In this document: positions 1 through 12,565 of the stretch, in pieces
Numbering within the stretch: the first letter of the stretch is position 1
How the letters are laid out: every line of letters starts with the position of its first letter
Source: Tretioscincus oriximinensis
Lineage: Eukaryota; Chordata; Lepidosauria; Squamata; Gymnophthalmidae
Direction: 5' to 3'
DNA: 64,000 bases
Assembly: GCA_022410635.1 (NCBI GenBank)
Contig: JAJVDF010000453.1
Span: 1 to 64,000, forward strand
Translations under genes and position numbers: made by a program
The notes under the pieces: generated by a model
Told to the model about the DNA's origin: nothing
Database searches by the model: none
What the model saw: only the letters and a program-made list of their open reading frames with translations

Positions 1-84
1 GAAGAAGAAGAAGAAGAAGAAGAAGAAGAAGAAGAAGAAGAAGAAGAAGAAGAAGAAGAAGAAGAAGAAGAAGAAGAAGAAGAA
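1..84. repeat. GAA microsatellite, 28 perfect units, open at the window edge
   Basis: The window starts inside an uninterrupted GAA tract that ends at 84, so its full length is unknown. It joins directly to the 3' end of a SINE in - orientation; the family's tail is made of GAA/TTC units, so the tract is an expanded SINE tail. Confidence 0.95.
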
Positions 85-300
85 CTGGATTTTAATACCC
101 AGCATTTCTCACCCAAAGGAATTCAAAACAGCTTAAAGCTTTGTCGGCCAAAGACTTACATTATATCTTCCCCTCTATGATGTGACGGTACCCATTCATC
201 TACCAATCACAAGTTCTTGCTTTTGAATAGCTCGGTGGGCTACAGCCAACACAGGGCTTCACAGCCAACAGAGGGCTTCAAACTCCATATCTCTACTGAA
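85..300 (-). mobile_element. tRNA-derived SINE, diverged copy
   Basis: Shares with the copies at 16.6, 32.9 and 40.4 kb the block CTGG-TTTTAATACCCAGC, the AAGG-AATTCAAA block, TTGCTTTTGAATAGCT and ACAGGGCTTCA. It is more diverged and its tRNA-like head is degraded. Confidence 0.7.
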
Positions 301-568
301 TCATTACCAGGGCTCTTAACTGCTGTATCACTTCAAAATTGTTTTTACACCCCGTTTTTCTCAACCTAAAGGGAATAAAACCAAAGTGGCTACCAGGATG
401 CTAACTATGAAAAAGTAAATAATGTATCAGTGGTGAACATCAGAGCCTAAAAGGACGTTGTTAATGCACAAGATTTCCTGTATTTTGATGTCCAATCTCC
501 TGTAGATCAAAACTATTTTGTTCCTAAGGTACCTTGCAGTTACCTCCTCTAAGATTGTGTGTTTAGAC
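301..568. other. Non-coding, nothing recognised
   Basis: AT-rich sequence between the first SINE and the hAT element. Its last eight bases (561-568) are the left target-site duplication of that element. Confidence 0.6.
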
Positions 569-1298
569 CAGACCTGGGCATTGTACGGCCCCCGGGCCGC
601 ATACGGCCCTTTGATTGGCTCTGACCGGCCCGTNTAACGTTAATTGGAGCGACGGGGGGCTCCTCATAATGCATCCTCCCCTTCGCTTCCAGACAATTNC
701 TGGGCAGCCCTTGACGGCGGCGCTGGGGCTGATGCTGCTGGCTGCCTCCTGCCAGGCGCCGTCGCCTTCTCGCCCCTCTGGAGCCTCCCTCAGCCGCCCT
801 CGACGGGGCGCCCCGCCGCGGGGCCCAGGGGAGGCAGCCCTGCTGCGGGAAGGTCGTGCTGCCGCCGCCGCGGNAGCAACTTCGGCACAAGCGCGGCTGC
901 TCAGTACTTCCTTCGTGCTCAGAGGCGACGCCGCTCACAACCAGGCGATGGTGCACTGGACGGGCGAGAACAGCAGCGTAAGGGCCGCCGGCGGGATGGA
1001 GGAGGCGGAGGAGGGGGGATGTTCCCAGGGAAGGGGGGGAGGGGGGCTGCCCCCCTTCCACCCCCGTCTCAAGATCTGTGGGTCTCCCTCGGGCAGCTTG
1101 TGGTGTTAGCCCAGACCTGGGCAAGGGGCGGCCTGCCTATTGTCTGACCGGCCCACCCGNNTTAGCTCAGAGTTGGGTGTGTGGTTTTACTGTTATATAC
1201 AGTACTGGATAGAATTGTGTTAGCTGTATTAGTCCGGCCCTCTAAAACCATCCCAATTTCTCATGTGGCCCCTTGGGAAAATTAATTGCCCACCCCTG
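569..1298. mobile_element. Non-autonomous hAT transposon, 730 bp, 8-bp TSD
   Basis: Ends CAGACCTGGGCA and TGCCCACCCCTG form an imperfect terminal inverted repeat. GTTTAGAC occurs exactly on both sides (561-568 and 1299-1306), the 8-bp duplication typical of hAT. The interior is very GC- and CpG-rich (about 700-1060) and has open frames on both strands, but none resembles a transposase; it is probably mobilised in trans. Confidence 0.85.
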
Positions 1299-1306
1299 GT
1301 TTAGAC

Positions 1307-3079
1307 CATATCCCATCAGAAAAACTGACTTGAACAGCAATCAATGAATGCATCAGTTGTGAGAAGAGCCATTACTGCCACTTGGGAGGCACAATAGTAT
1401 TATTTTGTCAATGTTTGTTCTGATTCACAGTGTGGTTTATACCAAGGCATATTGTTAACCATAACTCCATGGACCACTGAACGATAGCTTGGCATGGATG
1501 TTGTCAACCTCCTTTAGGGCTTTCCTATTTGACTTTTTAGGTAGTTGTAATTTATCATTTCACCTTATATCTCTTAATCTGATTTAACTACATTATACTG
1601 TATTAAGAAGACCTGGTGGCTGGTTTTGGAGAATCTAATGACTAGATTCATTATTTGTGAACAACTTCTATGAGAAATATTTAATAGCAGGCCAGTGGAA
1701 TTGTTTTTTCAAAGTTCTCCTGAGAAAGTCTGCAATTTCTCAGGTTGTGCAGAGGAGGACATTTCATTGGCCCCCTTTTCATTGCTTCCTTCTTATCTTC
1801 CCCTTACTTCCCTCATACTGTATTGGGAGGGACCAGAGTGGCTGTCGGTGTGTCATAATTTCTGACACTGTCAAGGCTATTCCAAATGTATCAAAGCAGA
1901 TTTCTTGTTACGCAAAACCATTTTTACCATGTGTTTTCAGAGCCGTTTTTAACCTTGTCATTGTACTGCATCCAACAAAATTTAATGCAACTTACAGTAT
2001 TTCCTTTAAACTTCGTTAGCATGTTGCTATGATTTTGGTTCACTTCTTTGTCAATTGTTTTCTATAATTACAGTAAAGGGTTTGTATTGTCTCTAATTCA
2101 GTACATGTGTTTCTCAGCATCTTGCTCATCTTTTATGATCGCATGAAGATTTTGATCACAATATATCTGTTTTCTGGCAAAGAGATCACAGACTAACACC
2201 GCTATTCTTTTGAGTATATATATTGTGTTTCTGAATAGTTCATAGCAGAAAGACCAATGATGGCAGCCATTGAGTTTTTAGTATTTGCATAGGACATTTA
2301 AAGTTTTTTGGGGGCAGTGATGGCATAATTATAATCTTAGCTGTTAGGTAGACTTTATGGGCAAAGATCTGTTGAAGAACTACTCCCCTCATGTGGCAGT
2401 GTGCAGTGGAAATAACAGTACTGACTTTCCTTCAACTTCCTATCTTTTTGTAATCTTTCTTTTGCACTGGATGGGTTTGATTGCTTTTCTCCACTCCCAT
2501 TTCCTCAGTCTTCTGATTTTTTTGTCCTGAACATTATATACTTCCTTATGTTACATGGCTTTCTATTTGCTCCATTGAAACCTGTTTGGCTGAATTGGCT
2601 TTCTCTTGATTTGAAATTAAGAATGTTGATTTCCTTTTTCAAACTAGATGCTTCCAAGTAAAATGTAAGAATAAGTTTTTTTTGAGGATCTGAAGTGTCT
2701 GCAAAGTGAAAATAATGTAATACATTAATCATAAGTTGGTGATTCATGGAGTTTATTCTATGTACTACTTTCTCACACATTTCTCTAAAGTGAGACGTTA
2801 TATATCGCAAATGAAGAAAGTTTCATTTCCTGCAGTTTATATCTCATGATCTGACCTCAAAATAAAGTCACAAGATACTGGTTGGATGACTGATCTAAAT
2901 TGCTATTCCTTTGAATAGTTTAAATTTAACAAAGAACTATTGTATCCGAATAAGGTTTAGTCAAGCTTTCAGCACTTTAAATACACTACACTGCAAAATT
3001 ATCTCTTTTCTGTACCAAAGGCAATAGCATTCCATATACAACTGAGAAAGAAAGACTCTTATGTAAGTTCTGGAAGTCT
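1307..3079. other. Non-coding, nothing recognised
   Basis: AT-rich sequence with short chance open frames only (for example 1657-2019 + and 2505-2810 -). No family resemblance, splice-bounded exon or repeat with clear ends was seen. Confidence 0.6.
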
Positions 3080-3091
3080 ACTCTTTTGGTA

Positions 3092-3255
3092 AAGTTTTTT
3101 TTAATAATTTTTTATTTTGACACATACAAAACAAAATTTACAAACACAAGACATAAACCCTCTCCCGCCCCCCATGGATACATTAGAGGTACAAGTTACC
3201 CATTCAATTTATATCACCTCCCTTTGTAAGAAAAGTGACAATATAGACTGGATTA
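3092..3255 (-). mobile_element. Truncated LINE-1-type insertion with 12-bp TSD
   Basis: The left side is a T-rich run, that is an A-rich tail on the - strand. ACTCTTTTGGTA stands exactly on both sides (3080-3091 and 3256-3267). Tail plus a 12-bp duplication is the mark of target-primed reverse transcription. Only about 164 bp are present, probably the 3' end of a LINE-1-like element. Confidence 0.65.
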
Positions 3256-3267
3256 ACTCTTTTGGTA

Positions 3268-5866
3268 GATAAATGTAAATTAGATGACATTAACCCTGAA
3301 TAGAATCTTAAAAGACAATATAGTAGCTGAAGGATAAAGAACCAGAAAGTAGATATAGGAATATCCAACCATTCCCTGATCATATCATTTTTTAAAATTA
3401 TATACACAATAATTTTGAATGTAAAATAGAATATGCCCATCAGATATCTAATTCTGAAGAACTTTAATTGTTCTTTGAAATCCAAGGGTTGCTGCAAGAT
3501 ACCACATGAATAGCAATGTATTCAAATGGTAATGTTATTTTCTATTCCCCAAAACTATTTAAAAGGAAGCTATGACTTACTTTAGAATTTCAGTGCTGCC
3601 ATACTTGAAATTCTGTTCATTGAAACCCTAGAATGGGAAGTCCTAGTATGACAAGTTCAACAGAAACATGAGATACTAGTTATATGATTTCTTTTATCAC
3701 ACTTTTGCAAAAACATGGTTGCCAGATCGTGATCTATATCAATGTAATGACCCTAGTGATTTTAGTGTAGCAGTCTCCTACCAAATTGCCAAGGTCAGAG
3801 AAAGTTTGCAACATTTGGAATGACCAAATCCAATCATCCTGTAGGATAGATTCTACTAGGATAGCCCAAACCCTCTGTCAGACTACACCCACATGTATAA
3901 TATAGGCTCACCAGCCCAATTCTTGTTCTGCATTAAAGGCAAGTGCAGAAAGACTTACTTCACCCCAAAATAATTTTAAAAAAGTACACGTTTCAGAAAT
4001 TTGAGACTATAGCATTGTGTTTCTAGCAGATGGCACTATTATCCAATTGAATCAAAGCATGACTACTTATCAGAAAACTTGGAAGAGAGACGTAACATTT
4101 GAGGTATTTCATGCGGTTTCAGAGACTTTTCTCTAAAGGGCTAGTAAAAGATGCGACGCTGAATTTAGAAGTAAACCATTTGTATAGGAAGTACACTGCT
4201 TGATCTCCTGAAGATTATAGGGACAAATTCTGAAGAAAATGAATGTTGTGAATTCTGTTAACTTATTATTTTTATTTATTTTACCTAATCCTTCCCACTC
4301 ACCTTCAAAACTCTGCAGCAGTAAGTATCTTAGGAAAGATTTTTATTGGATTTCATTGTCTTTAGTTAAGAACAAGTTATATTCAGGCAAATGTAAAATA
4401 TTAATAATCCACACAATGTTGAGTCACATTGTTTTTTCTTCTCTTCTGAAGTTCATCTTAAGAAATTCTATTTCTGAGCAGTGAAAGGCCATCCTAAGGT
4501 TGCCCTCATTATGAGTCAACTTTTGGCTGTGTCTGGAGGTATTCNTATAATAAAGAGTATTTCATCTGGGAATCTTAAATAATTTCATCTGGAATGATTT
4601 CATCCTGTACAAACAGGGGAAAATCCTAATCTTCCTCCCAGTTGGTACATTCTTGAACATATATTTTATCCTATTATTTTCAGCCAAGATTCCTATGTGT
4701 AACACACTTTCCTTTGACTTGCACCTGTCTTTTTTGATAGCTAGAAGAATTTGCAGTCTGTTTCTTTTCCTGCAAAGAAGATTTAATAAGATTTGGAACT
4801 AGAGCAAATCTTCAATATGTTTTCAAAATTTAGTGCCATGATTATAAGCCTGAAGAATTTGAAATGTAATAGCTGATCTATGGACCAGAAAATTAGAAGT
4901 TTGATGTTGGAAGATACTAGAAACCTAACCTTATTATCACAGATGATCAAAATATTAGTTTCTACTCAAGTGATATATATATATATTTGTAGTTCACAGC
5001 TTCAGTCTGTTTGTATCCTAATTGTCATATTGTTTGTCATTTCACCTTTGATGTTGCAAGATGAGAAGTTAGTGAAGAAGAAAATAATAAACATTTCTCG
5101 TGATGGGTTTCTTTATCGTATTTATAGACAGCAGTTCCTCTGTTTTACTGGAATAACTTCAGAAACATTTAGAAATCTAGGAAAGGACAGATATGGCAAT
5201 GCAGATGGAACCTATAATCATGTTCCACATAGCAAAATGAAGCACAAGTAGTAGAAAATGAAGGAAGAGTTTGACAGATCTAATGCAAGTCTTTAATGAT
5301 TGTGGCTGAAGTGGTGATTATGGTGGTAACCTACAAAAGTTGAAGACCTCTTTAAGTGCTTTCAACTGGATATCACCTTCCCTTTGGTTCTGTGAATCCA
5401 TATACTCAAAAAGCACTCCAGAACGGAAATGTCACATCTAATTAGATTACTTTTCATTCCAAATTGAGTGCATAATTTTGAGAATTTTCTCTGTAGGTTA
5501 TACAGATGAATTCAGAAGTACTTTAATTTGGGGACCTGAGTGCTTGATATATTGAAAAATACCTAGTTTTTAACCTCACACATTGAGTTGGATTCTGTGC
5601 TAATGATAATCAAAGGGCTAGATGACCTCCCTTGCAAAAGTAAACTGCAATGCCTATGGTGCTTCAGCTTTGAAAGGCAGCATTTAAGAAATTATCTAAT
5701 TAAAGTATATGTAAAGTATAGACTATTTTTCTTTACTCTGTTGCATAAGAATAATTATGGGGATTTTAATGGCAAAGTAAGGATTATACTTCCAGGAGAA
5801 ATCATAAGAATGAGGGTTTCATAGTGCAGTAGTTTGGAACTGGCTACAATTAGGATGCTTCTAAAG
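3268..5866. other. Non-coding, nothing recognised
   Basis: AT-rich stretch with no supported gene or repeat. A short TA run (4972-4986) and small chance open frames are all I see. The last bases 5859-5866 belong to a hAT target-site duplication. Confidence 0.55.
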
Positions 5867-6252
5867 TAGTAATGGCGAACCTTTGGTGCTCGGTGATTCA
5901 AAATCCATAAAAAAAACTTAGCTTAACCTGGATGCTGTATCACATCAAGAAATATCCTAAATTTTGTGGTATTTGTAGCTTGCGACACTTTTGTTGCTGA
6001 ATTTCATTTGCTAAATCTTCAATTGAAGGTTGGTATTTCATACATTTCAAGCCCAAGCAAGCGCTACTGACGTCATCAGTCAGTCAGTTTCTTTTATTGG
6101 TTTTAATATTATTTAATGCTGAGAATCTGCATGCATCAATTTTTTTTCCAATTAAAAAAAATTCTTTAATTTAATCAGGGCTGTGCTTTGTGTCTTCCAG
6201 AATGTCTTGGCATGTCACCTTTGACATATGTGTCATAGGTTAGCCATCACTG
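5867..6252. mobile_element. Old non-autonomous hAT copy, 386 bp
   Basis: Left end TAGTAATGGCGAACCT matches the inverse of the right end CAGTGATGGCTAACCT in most positions. Flanks TTCTAAAG (5859-5866) and TTCTAAAT (6253-6260) agree in 7 of 8 bases, fitting an aged 8-bp duplication. The interior is AT-rich and non-coding. Confidence 0.75.
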
Positions 6253-6261
6253 TTCTAAATG

Positions 6262-6415
6262 CTGTTTGCAAGGAATCAAGAGGTGGTGAAAGTTCTGTCT
6301 TCATCTTCTGCTTGAAATGCGCAGAAGTGATTGATGTGAGACGGAATGATGGATTAGATGGCCTGTGGCCCAGTCCTGCAGGGCTTTACTTTCATTCTTT
6401 TTTCCCTTATGAAAA
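6262..6415 (+). mobile_element. CR1/L3-like LINE 3' end, degraded
   Basis: Keeps the tail order seen in better copies in this window: AGACGGAATGATGGATTAGATGG, then GGCCCAGTCCTGCAGGGC. Only the last 150 bases are recognisable. Confidence 0.45.
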
Positions 6416-8059
6416 ATAACTTGGAGATATGAAGCTGTAGCAATAATCATTCCATAAAACATTAACCTCCCGTAACAATTTGTGTTTTTCTTCTCTATAA
6501 AATCCACAAGCTAGAGGGGTATAGGATGAAGAGTTTAGTCAAGTTGGATTATCTGGAAGCCTTTTATTGAAAGTACCCTACCAGTATGAGTCCATCAATG
6601 AGTCTTTAAAGGGTAATAATTAAACTATCAACATACAAGGATTGTAGTTGCTACCTCTTCTTCTATTCCTTGCTCAAAGCATTCTCAGAGTGTGGTAGAT
6701 CTACTAATGAATAACAGTTGAAGAAACAAATGCCAGAACTCCAGCAGCCCTTCCTCCTTCTAGACATCAAGATGTTAACTTTGTGTTTGGTAAACAAAAT
6801 ACATACAAACTCCTCTGCATGATTTCATTGCAGACTGTTTTGAACTTGAGAAGAAAAGGTCTCGCTGTGCCTGCAGCTGCTTCTTTCTTTTTGTTTTTTT
6901 TTTAATGGTCCCATTTCAGCTGTCTGTGTGGCCCTCATTTCAATTGTTTGTTTAAATTGAGCCAAAAGGCACTTTTCTAAAAATAATTTATTATTTGACA
7001 AAACAGGCGAGGCTGATATCATGCTGTGCTTCCTTTTTTTTAAAAAAAATCAGGATTTATGACAGCTTTTGGGGGGGTGGGGGTAGACACAAGTCTTCTT
7101 CTTGTGCTTCATTCAAAATGCACGATAGATTCTCCATGTCTCAAAGAAAACTTGCTTATGGTCTTCTGAATGCCACACGCTGCAGATGGAGAAAAGGAGT
7201 AAGGATTGAGATATATAATAACCAGAGGATTTCTGTAAACAAAAGAAATTAGAAATACAAATATAAGTTATTTAAGTGAAGGAGAATCTCAAAAGCATAC
7301 TGTTAATAGAATTAGCAGGTATTAACAACATAGAATTACCTTCCCTACTTTTAGATGTATCTGGTTTTTAACGGGGGGTTTGCTCACCATGTTATTAAGA
7401 TGCCTGCAAATCTGAGGCAGCCGTATCGTCAGAATACAGACATGTGTAAAATCTGACTCGCGTCAAGAACTCACACGGAGGCCATAAACTTAGATCGTGA
7501 GGCAAGATCCAGGAGGTCCACGTGGGCCATGGAAATTCCCTCTTTGGCACCTCTGTGCAACAGTTTTTATTGACTCCAAAATCAGAAGGCGTGCATAGAA
7601 AGAGTGATGTCAGAAAGTGGGAGTTCCGAAGGTGTGGTATGGGCGGACTGGAGGTGGGTCAAGGTTGTGACACCTGTGTGATGCGTCTCCCTCCTCCCAA
7701 GGGGCGCAGCCTGTGTCAGGAAGTTTCCAAATATGGGTGTGGTTTGAGCAATACAAGATTGACCCTTTAGGCTTCCAGGACCTGTGAACTGTCACTCACT
7801 CCAAGGAAAAAAGGATTAGCATAAAGCTTTCTCTTGCTGTTCTTAGGCTAATGACTAATGCCATAGGCCGCAGCTGTAGATACAATAGGTGCCCTTTGAA
7901 ATAATAGGCTAAGGACTGCTACTTGAGGGGAATTGCTCCAGGGCAGGAAGAGACAGATTAGCTCCCTTGCAACATCCTGTAGAGGCAAATTTTCCCAAAA
8001 TTTTACATCCAAATTGCCTGGGCTTCTAGGGACCAATTCCTGTATATATTCATATCAAA
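6416..8059. other. Non-coding, nothing recognised
   Basis: No gene or element with defined ends seen. The moderately GC-rich block 7500-7790 has overlapping chance frames on both strands. Confidence 0.5.
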
Positions 8060-8079
8060 TATATTAATGCCAATTAATA

Positions 8080-8179
8080 TATTACGTATGGAGAACCCCA
8101 ATAGGTTTTAATATGTTAACTGGGCTTTTATTGTTAACCATCCTGAGATCTTCATGTATAGGGTGGTATAGAATGTCAA

Positions 8180-8214
<35 letters not shown>

Positions 8215-8215
8215 A
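8080..8215 (+). mobile_element. L2-like LINE 3' tail with AAAT microsatellite
   Basis: ATCCTGAGATCTTCATGTAT and GGGTGGTATAG followed by about nine AAAT units (8178-8215) is the same 3' end that closes the L2-like copies at 17.2, 22.4 and 26.2 kb. 5'-truncated. Confidence 0.7.
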
Positions 8216-11200
8216 ATCATCATCATCTCTGACTTTAGCAATCCAAAATTAAGATTTTTTTTCATTAGTTGTGTAATTGCTAACTTTTGTGATAAGATGG
8301 GAAGGTACATTGGCCTTTATTTATGGACATTTTTTGGACGAGAGAGGTTTGCTGTCCACATGCTAGTACAGATTATGGAAGGCCCCAAACTTCACATCAG
8401 AACTTCAGCAACTCAAAAGTTCTCATTTGTGTTCGAATCATTGGCCACTGGTGTCTCCTAGCTTACAAGGCAGAGAGCAAGGCAGCAAGAAAAGCTTAAA
8501 GTTGTGACAGTGAGACCAAAAGACTGTGGTGCTTTTCAAACATTCATAGAAACTAATCTTGGTGAATATAATGAGTAAATTTTATTAGCTGACCAGGGAA
8601 TGAATAATGAATTGTATATGTGTTAGTCAATGCTGAAATGTGCTTGGAGGAGAAAAAACAGTGGAATTAAGCTCTGAATTGTTTGGCCAGCTGTCTCTGA
8701 TATATTGTCCTGCACNAAAACGGATTAAAATATGTAGACAACTTTGTTATATGTGGAAAAGAACTGTTTAAAAATAAGGGATAACTGTGCCTGCTATACA
8801 ATGGAAGTGTGGATTTTGGAATTCTTTAGTACATGATTAAGAGCTAATTGTGCACATATCTGCATAATACTTTCTGTACATAATGTCTACACCAAGACCC
8901 AAAATTACGCTGCTCTTGGTGGGGAATTACTTTTGTGACTGAGTGCAAGCATTAAACTTTGTCCTCCAGCATCCCCATTTCAAAAAAAATTCATCTCACT
9001 TAAAATTCCTTATTAGAGCAAAAATTCTGATCTTATATAGGACTCTTCCTTAAACCTCATCTTGTTCTCACCAAATCTTTAGCGCTCAATTTGGTCAATA
9101 TAAACACATCAGAGCACTGTTATCAACCATAAAAATAACAGTCTTTAAAAGGAAGTACAAAATATAGTAGCAGAGAGATTCTTGTTTATGTTGGATAAAC
9201 TATCCAACACGACGTTAATTCTGTGACTTAATATAGTTGCTGTCATTTCTAAATTCTTTCTAAATATAATTCTATGAGTACTTTCTATAGCTTCTATGCA
9301 AATCCTATTTTAATTTTTAATGAAACTGATAACTGAGGGAAATGTTCCATATTCTCCTAGTTTCAATGAATTAATTACCTTTGATTTTTTGTAATAAAAA
9401 AATCACTGCTGTAATCTGAACATATGCCAACATGGGCTGCAATGCAGAAGCACCATAACTGCATTTCTGCCTCTCCTCAAAAAAGTAGGACTGAAGAGAA
9501 CAACCTTTGAAGATTGGATTCCTGCCTCTGAGAGGGTTTAAAAATGATCTTCAGAGGTCAGGAAACCTGAATTGTAGCAACAGGTCTACAGTTAAATCTT
9601 GGATAATTCTGAACTGGGATGGCCCAAAGAATACTAGACAGCTGTTTAGTCTGAGTATTATTTTTGAGATTTGCTGCCCTTTAAATAAACACAGAATCAC
9701 ATTAACGAAGATTTTACCAATAATCTGAATACATTTTTCTACATTTATACTAATCCTGAGCATATTAATGCAAGCATCAGTTGTTCTCTGTTTTAGGTTC
9801 CCCCCAATTATTTAGAAAGAGGAAATGAAAAACGGATTTGCAGAGAGTAGAACTGCTCGTTTCACCACAACACACACATCCTGCAACCAGTGAAGGCTCA
9901 AAAGTGAAGTCACTGTGACTTTTATTGTGGCAGCCAGAATTATACTGTTATTCCATTGTCAGTTCTGAGTTACAATAGAATCCATTAAGTGCCTACTTGG
10001 CATCCTTGGGCAGTTCATCTGTTGGCTCTATAAATGGATGCCACTAGCAATTTAGCAAGTGCAGATTTAGTATTTATAGCACATCCAGAGGACCTGTCCC
10101 CAACCATTAAAGAGGGTGCTATTAGTCACAGAGGGCTCCTAAACTGGCATTATGAGCAAGTTAGCAAAGAAACATTTGTAATGTTTTTATGTAATGTGGG
10201 CATTTTTGGAGTACATGTACAGATCAGCTGAATGATTGATTGAATGGTGTTAAATCTGAGAGACTGGTTTTATTGCTCCTAAGCTTAATCATTCCCCCTC
10301 CCCAAAAAACTAGACTTCTGTAAGCCAGAAGAATCTTCTTTACTATTGCAGTTGAAATACTATGGGGCAGGCATCTGGGCTTAAGGATATTTGGGTGGAA
10401 GATGCACAGATTTCCTTCTTTTCTTGCACCCTAGGAGTAGAGAGGACTCTTGTGAGGCTTCTGAAGACTGATTCGAAAGTGGGCTTGCTTGAATTCTGAG
10501 GTCAAGAGGAATTATTCATACATGAGAACTCTGAAATTCTAACAATATAAGGTGGTTCTTACTCAGACATCTGTTTATACCTTAAATTCTGGCGCCTTTC
10601 TCAGTTATAACTGTGTGCATAATGTGAATGAGTCATGTGCATTTATTACTTTTTCCTGTCAGCGTTCAGATGATCTCCCTACCTTATAAAACAAATACGA
10701 ACCTTGCTTTCTCTAACGTAAATAGTTCCCTAACTATTTTGCTGCGCTGAAACTAGTGTGACTGTCCCTTATTCTGCTGATTTATTCTGTACAAGTACAA
10801 CCATTTGTCTTCTGATCTAACCACTTTTTTCTAACTTGTATTTCAAAATGTGGACTGGTCTGCTGCCCAGGCAAAGTTCTTTTTAAACTCCTCACTTCCT
10901 TTGCAACCCTGGCAATATCAAAAGGCGCTATTATTGCAGTTCCTTCCTTCTGATTTATTATTGAAATTGGGCATGCTGAGAGGATTTGCTACTTTGGCAA
11001 CTGATATGTTATCTTTTGACTTTTGCTTTTAAACAGGGTGTGTTTGCACCATATGGCCATCGTTCTGCCTGACAATAGTGCAATAATGGCTGATTATCTT
11101 TTAATTTCTGCCAGAAGTCAAGTTGTTCCCTACGCTTACTTACTTTGGGTGTATCTAGAGGTTAGGGGACATTATTACCTTTTGGAATTAAGAAAATATG

Positions 11201-11456
11201 CCAGTTGTCTCCATCATAAAACTTTACTTTCATCAGGAATGGAGTTGGTCTGCATGCCATGTGCATAGCCGGGTCCTTTGTGCATTGGGCATTATTCCAA
11301 GATAAATCTCAGTGTGGGGCCTGTCATCCACATGCTAGTGAGGTTTATGACATACTGTACACTTATTCTAGGATATATCCCAGAATAAGGACCAGTACAG
11401 AAAGCGCCTAGTATGGAGAAACTACAGGAGCCATGTGGTGTTTGTGCATGGTTATG
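8216..11456. other. Non-coding, nothing recognised
   Basis: About 3.2 kb of AT-rich DNA without supported genes or bounded repeats; presumably LHFPL2 upstream or intronic sequence. Confidence 0.5.
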
Positions 11457-11464
11457 GTTTAAGG

Positions 11465-11837
11465 CAGGGATGGGGAACCTTTTTTCTGCCAGGACCCACT
11501 TGGATATTTGTAACATCATTCAAGGACGATAGCAATGCCCGTGCCCATCCACTACACTCCATTCATCTGACTTTGCCCCCTACTCAGGACCACAAAATCA
11601 CAGACTAGAGGGTAAGGGGCCCTTGCCCTCTTGCCTCACCTGTTGCCCTCCTCTTTTTGTATTTCACTTCATGGTTTAACAAAGTGAGGAACCATTATTT
11701 AACCAGAAAAGCCTATGGTTCCTTGAGAACCATGCCAAGTTCCAGACAAAATGGTTCCTCAGGGAGCACGCCAAGGACTAGACCAAATGGTTCCACGGGT
11801 CGGATCTGCCCCCCTGGCCTTAGGTTNCCTATCCCAG
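11465..11837. mobile_element. Non-autonomous hAT copy, 373 bp, 8-bp TSD
   Basis: Starts CAGGGATGGGGAACCT and ends AGGTTNCCTATCCCAG, an imperfect inverted repeat. GTTTAAGG is present on both sides without mismatch (11457-11464, 11838-11845). Interior non-coding, with an internal run of GGTTCC-containing repeats near 11715-11800. Confidence 0.85.
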
Positions 11838-11845
11838 GTTTAAGG

Positions 11846-12565
11846 GATGCTTCTTTGCCTTTCATAGGTTACACTACCATGTTGATGGGAGGCATATTAC
11901 TGTGCTTGCTGAAGATTGCCCAATGCAGAATTGCCCTTATTATGATCATTCCAGTAGCAAAGAAGGATAAAAGATCCAATTTTAATTAGATTGTTAGATG
12001 GATTTTCTCCTGTTGATTTTCCGTTGCCCATTATCGTTTCCTGTAAAAGTTTTGTTTTTAACGATTTACTTGCCAGCTACTCTGAAAATTGTTAGACTTC
12101 AGTAGCATTCTCTTTTGAAGTGGTGAAGTAATTTCCTCATTAACCTTTGTCTTTGTGTTCAAAGGCAAGGCACCAAGTCTTGTTTCTATCTTCCAAGCTT
12201 CATTAACACAAACTGTTACTACCGCTTTGTCATTTTCAAGGAGCAGTTTGAATGGATGGATGTGCACCGAGTTTCTCTGAAACTCGTAAAGCTTTTAACA
12301 AACAACAATTAAGTTGGATGGTGTGGAACTGTTAGTGTAAGTACAGCACTGTGGCAGGAGATTAATAAACCTGCCGAGATTTAAAGCCTGGAAAATCTCC
12401 AGACGGCTCCGTTTGACAAGCCCACGTTAAAACTATTAGATGTTGATTTAGATTGTTTGCAAAAAAGAAAGAAAGCTTAGATAGCGCTCAGAAACCTTTG
12501 GGGAGGTATTTCTCTCTATAGTACTAATGCCTTTCTCCTCACCCTCCTTCTTTTCTCTCTCTTAG
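11846..12565. other. Non-coding flank before LHFPL2
   Basis: No exon recognised. It ends in the pyrimidine tract and TTAG that serve as acceptor for the first LHFPL2 coding exon. Confidence 0.55.

Noticed and set aside
549..1147. Three overlapping frames of 164-191 codons
   Set aside because: They fall in the GC-rich core of a non-autonomous hAT element, on both strands, with no transposase motif.
8178..8215. AAAT repeat considered as a CRISPR-like or satellite array
   Set aside because: A simple 4-base microsatellite at a LINE tail; no spacers, and CRISPR is not expected in vertebrate nuclear DNA.
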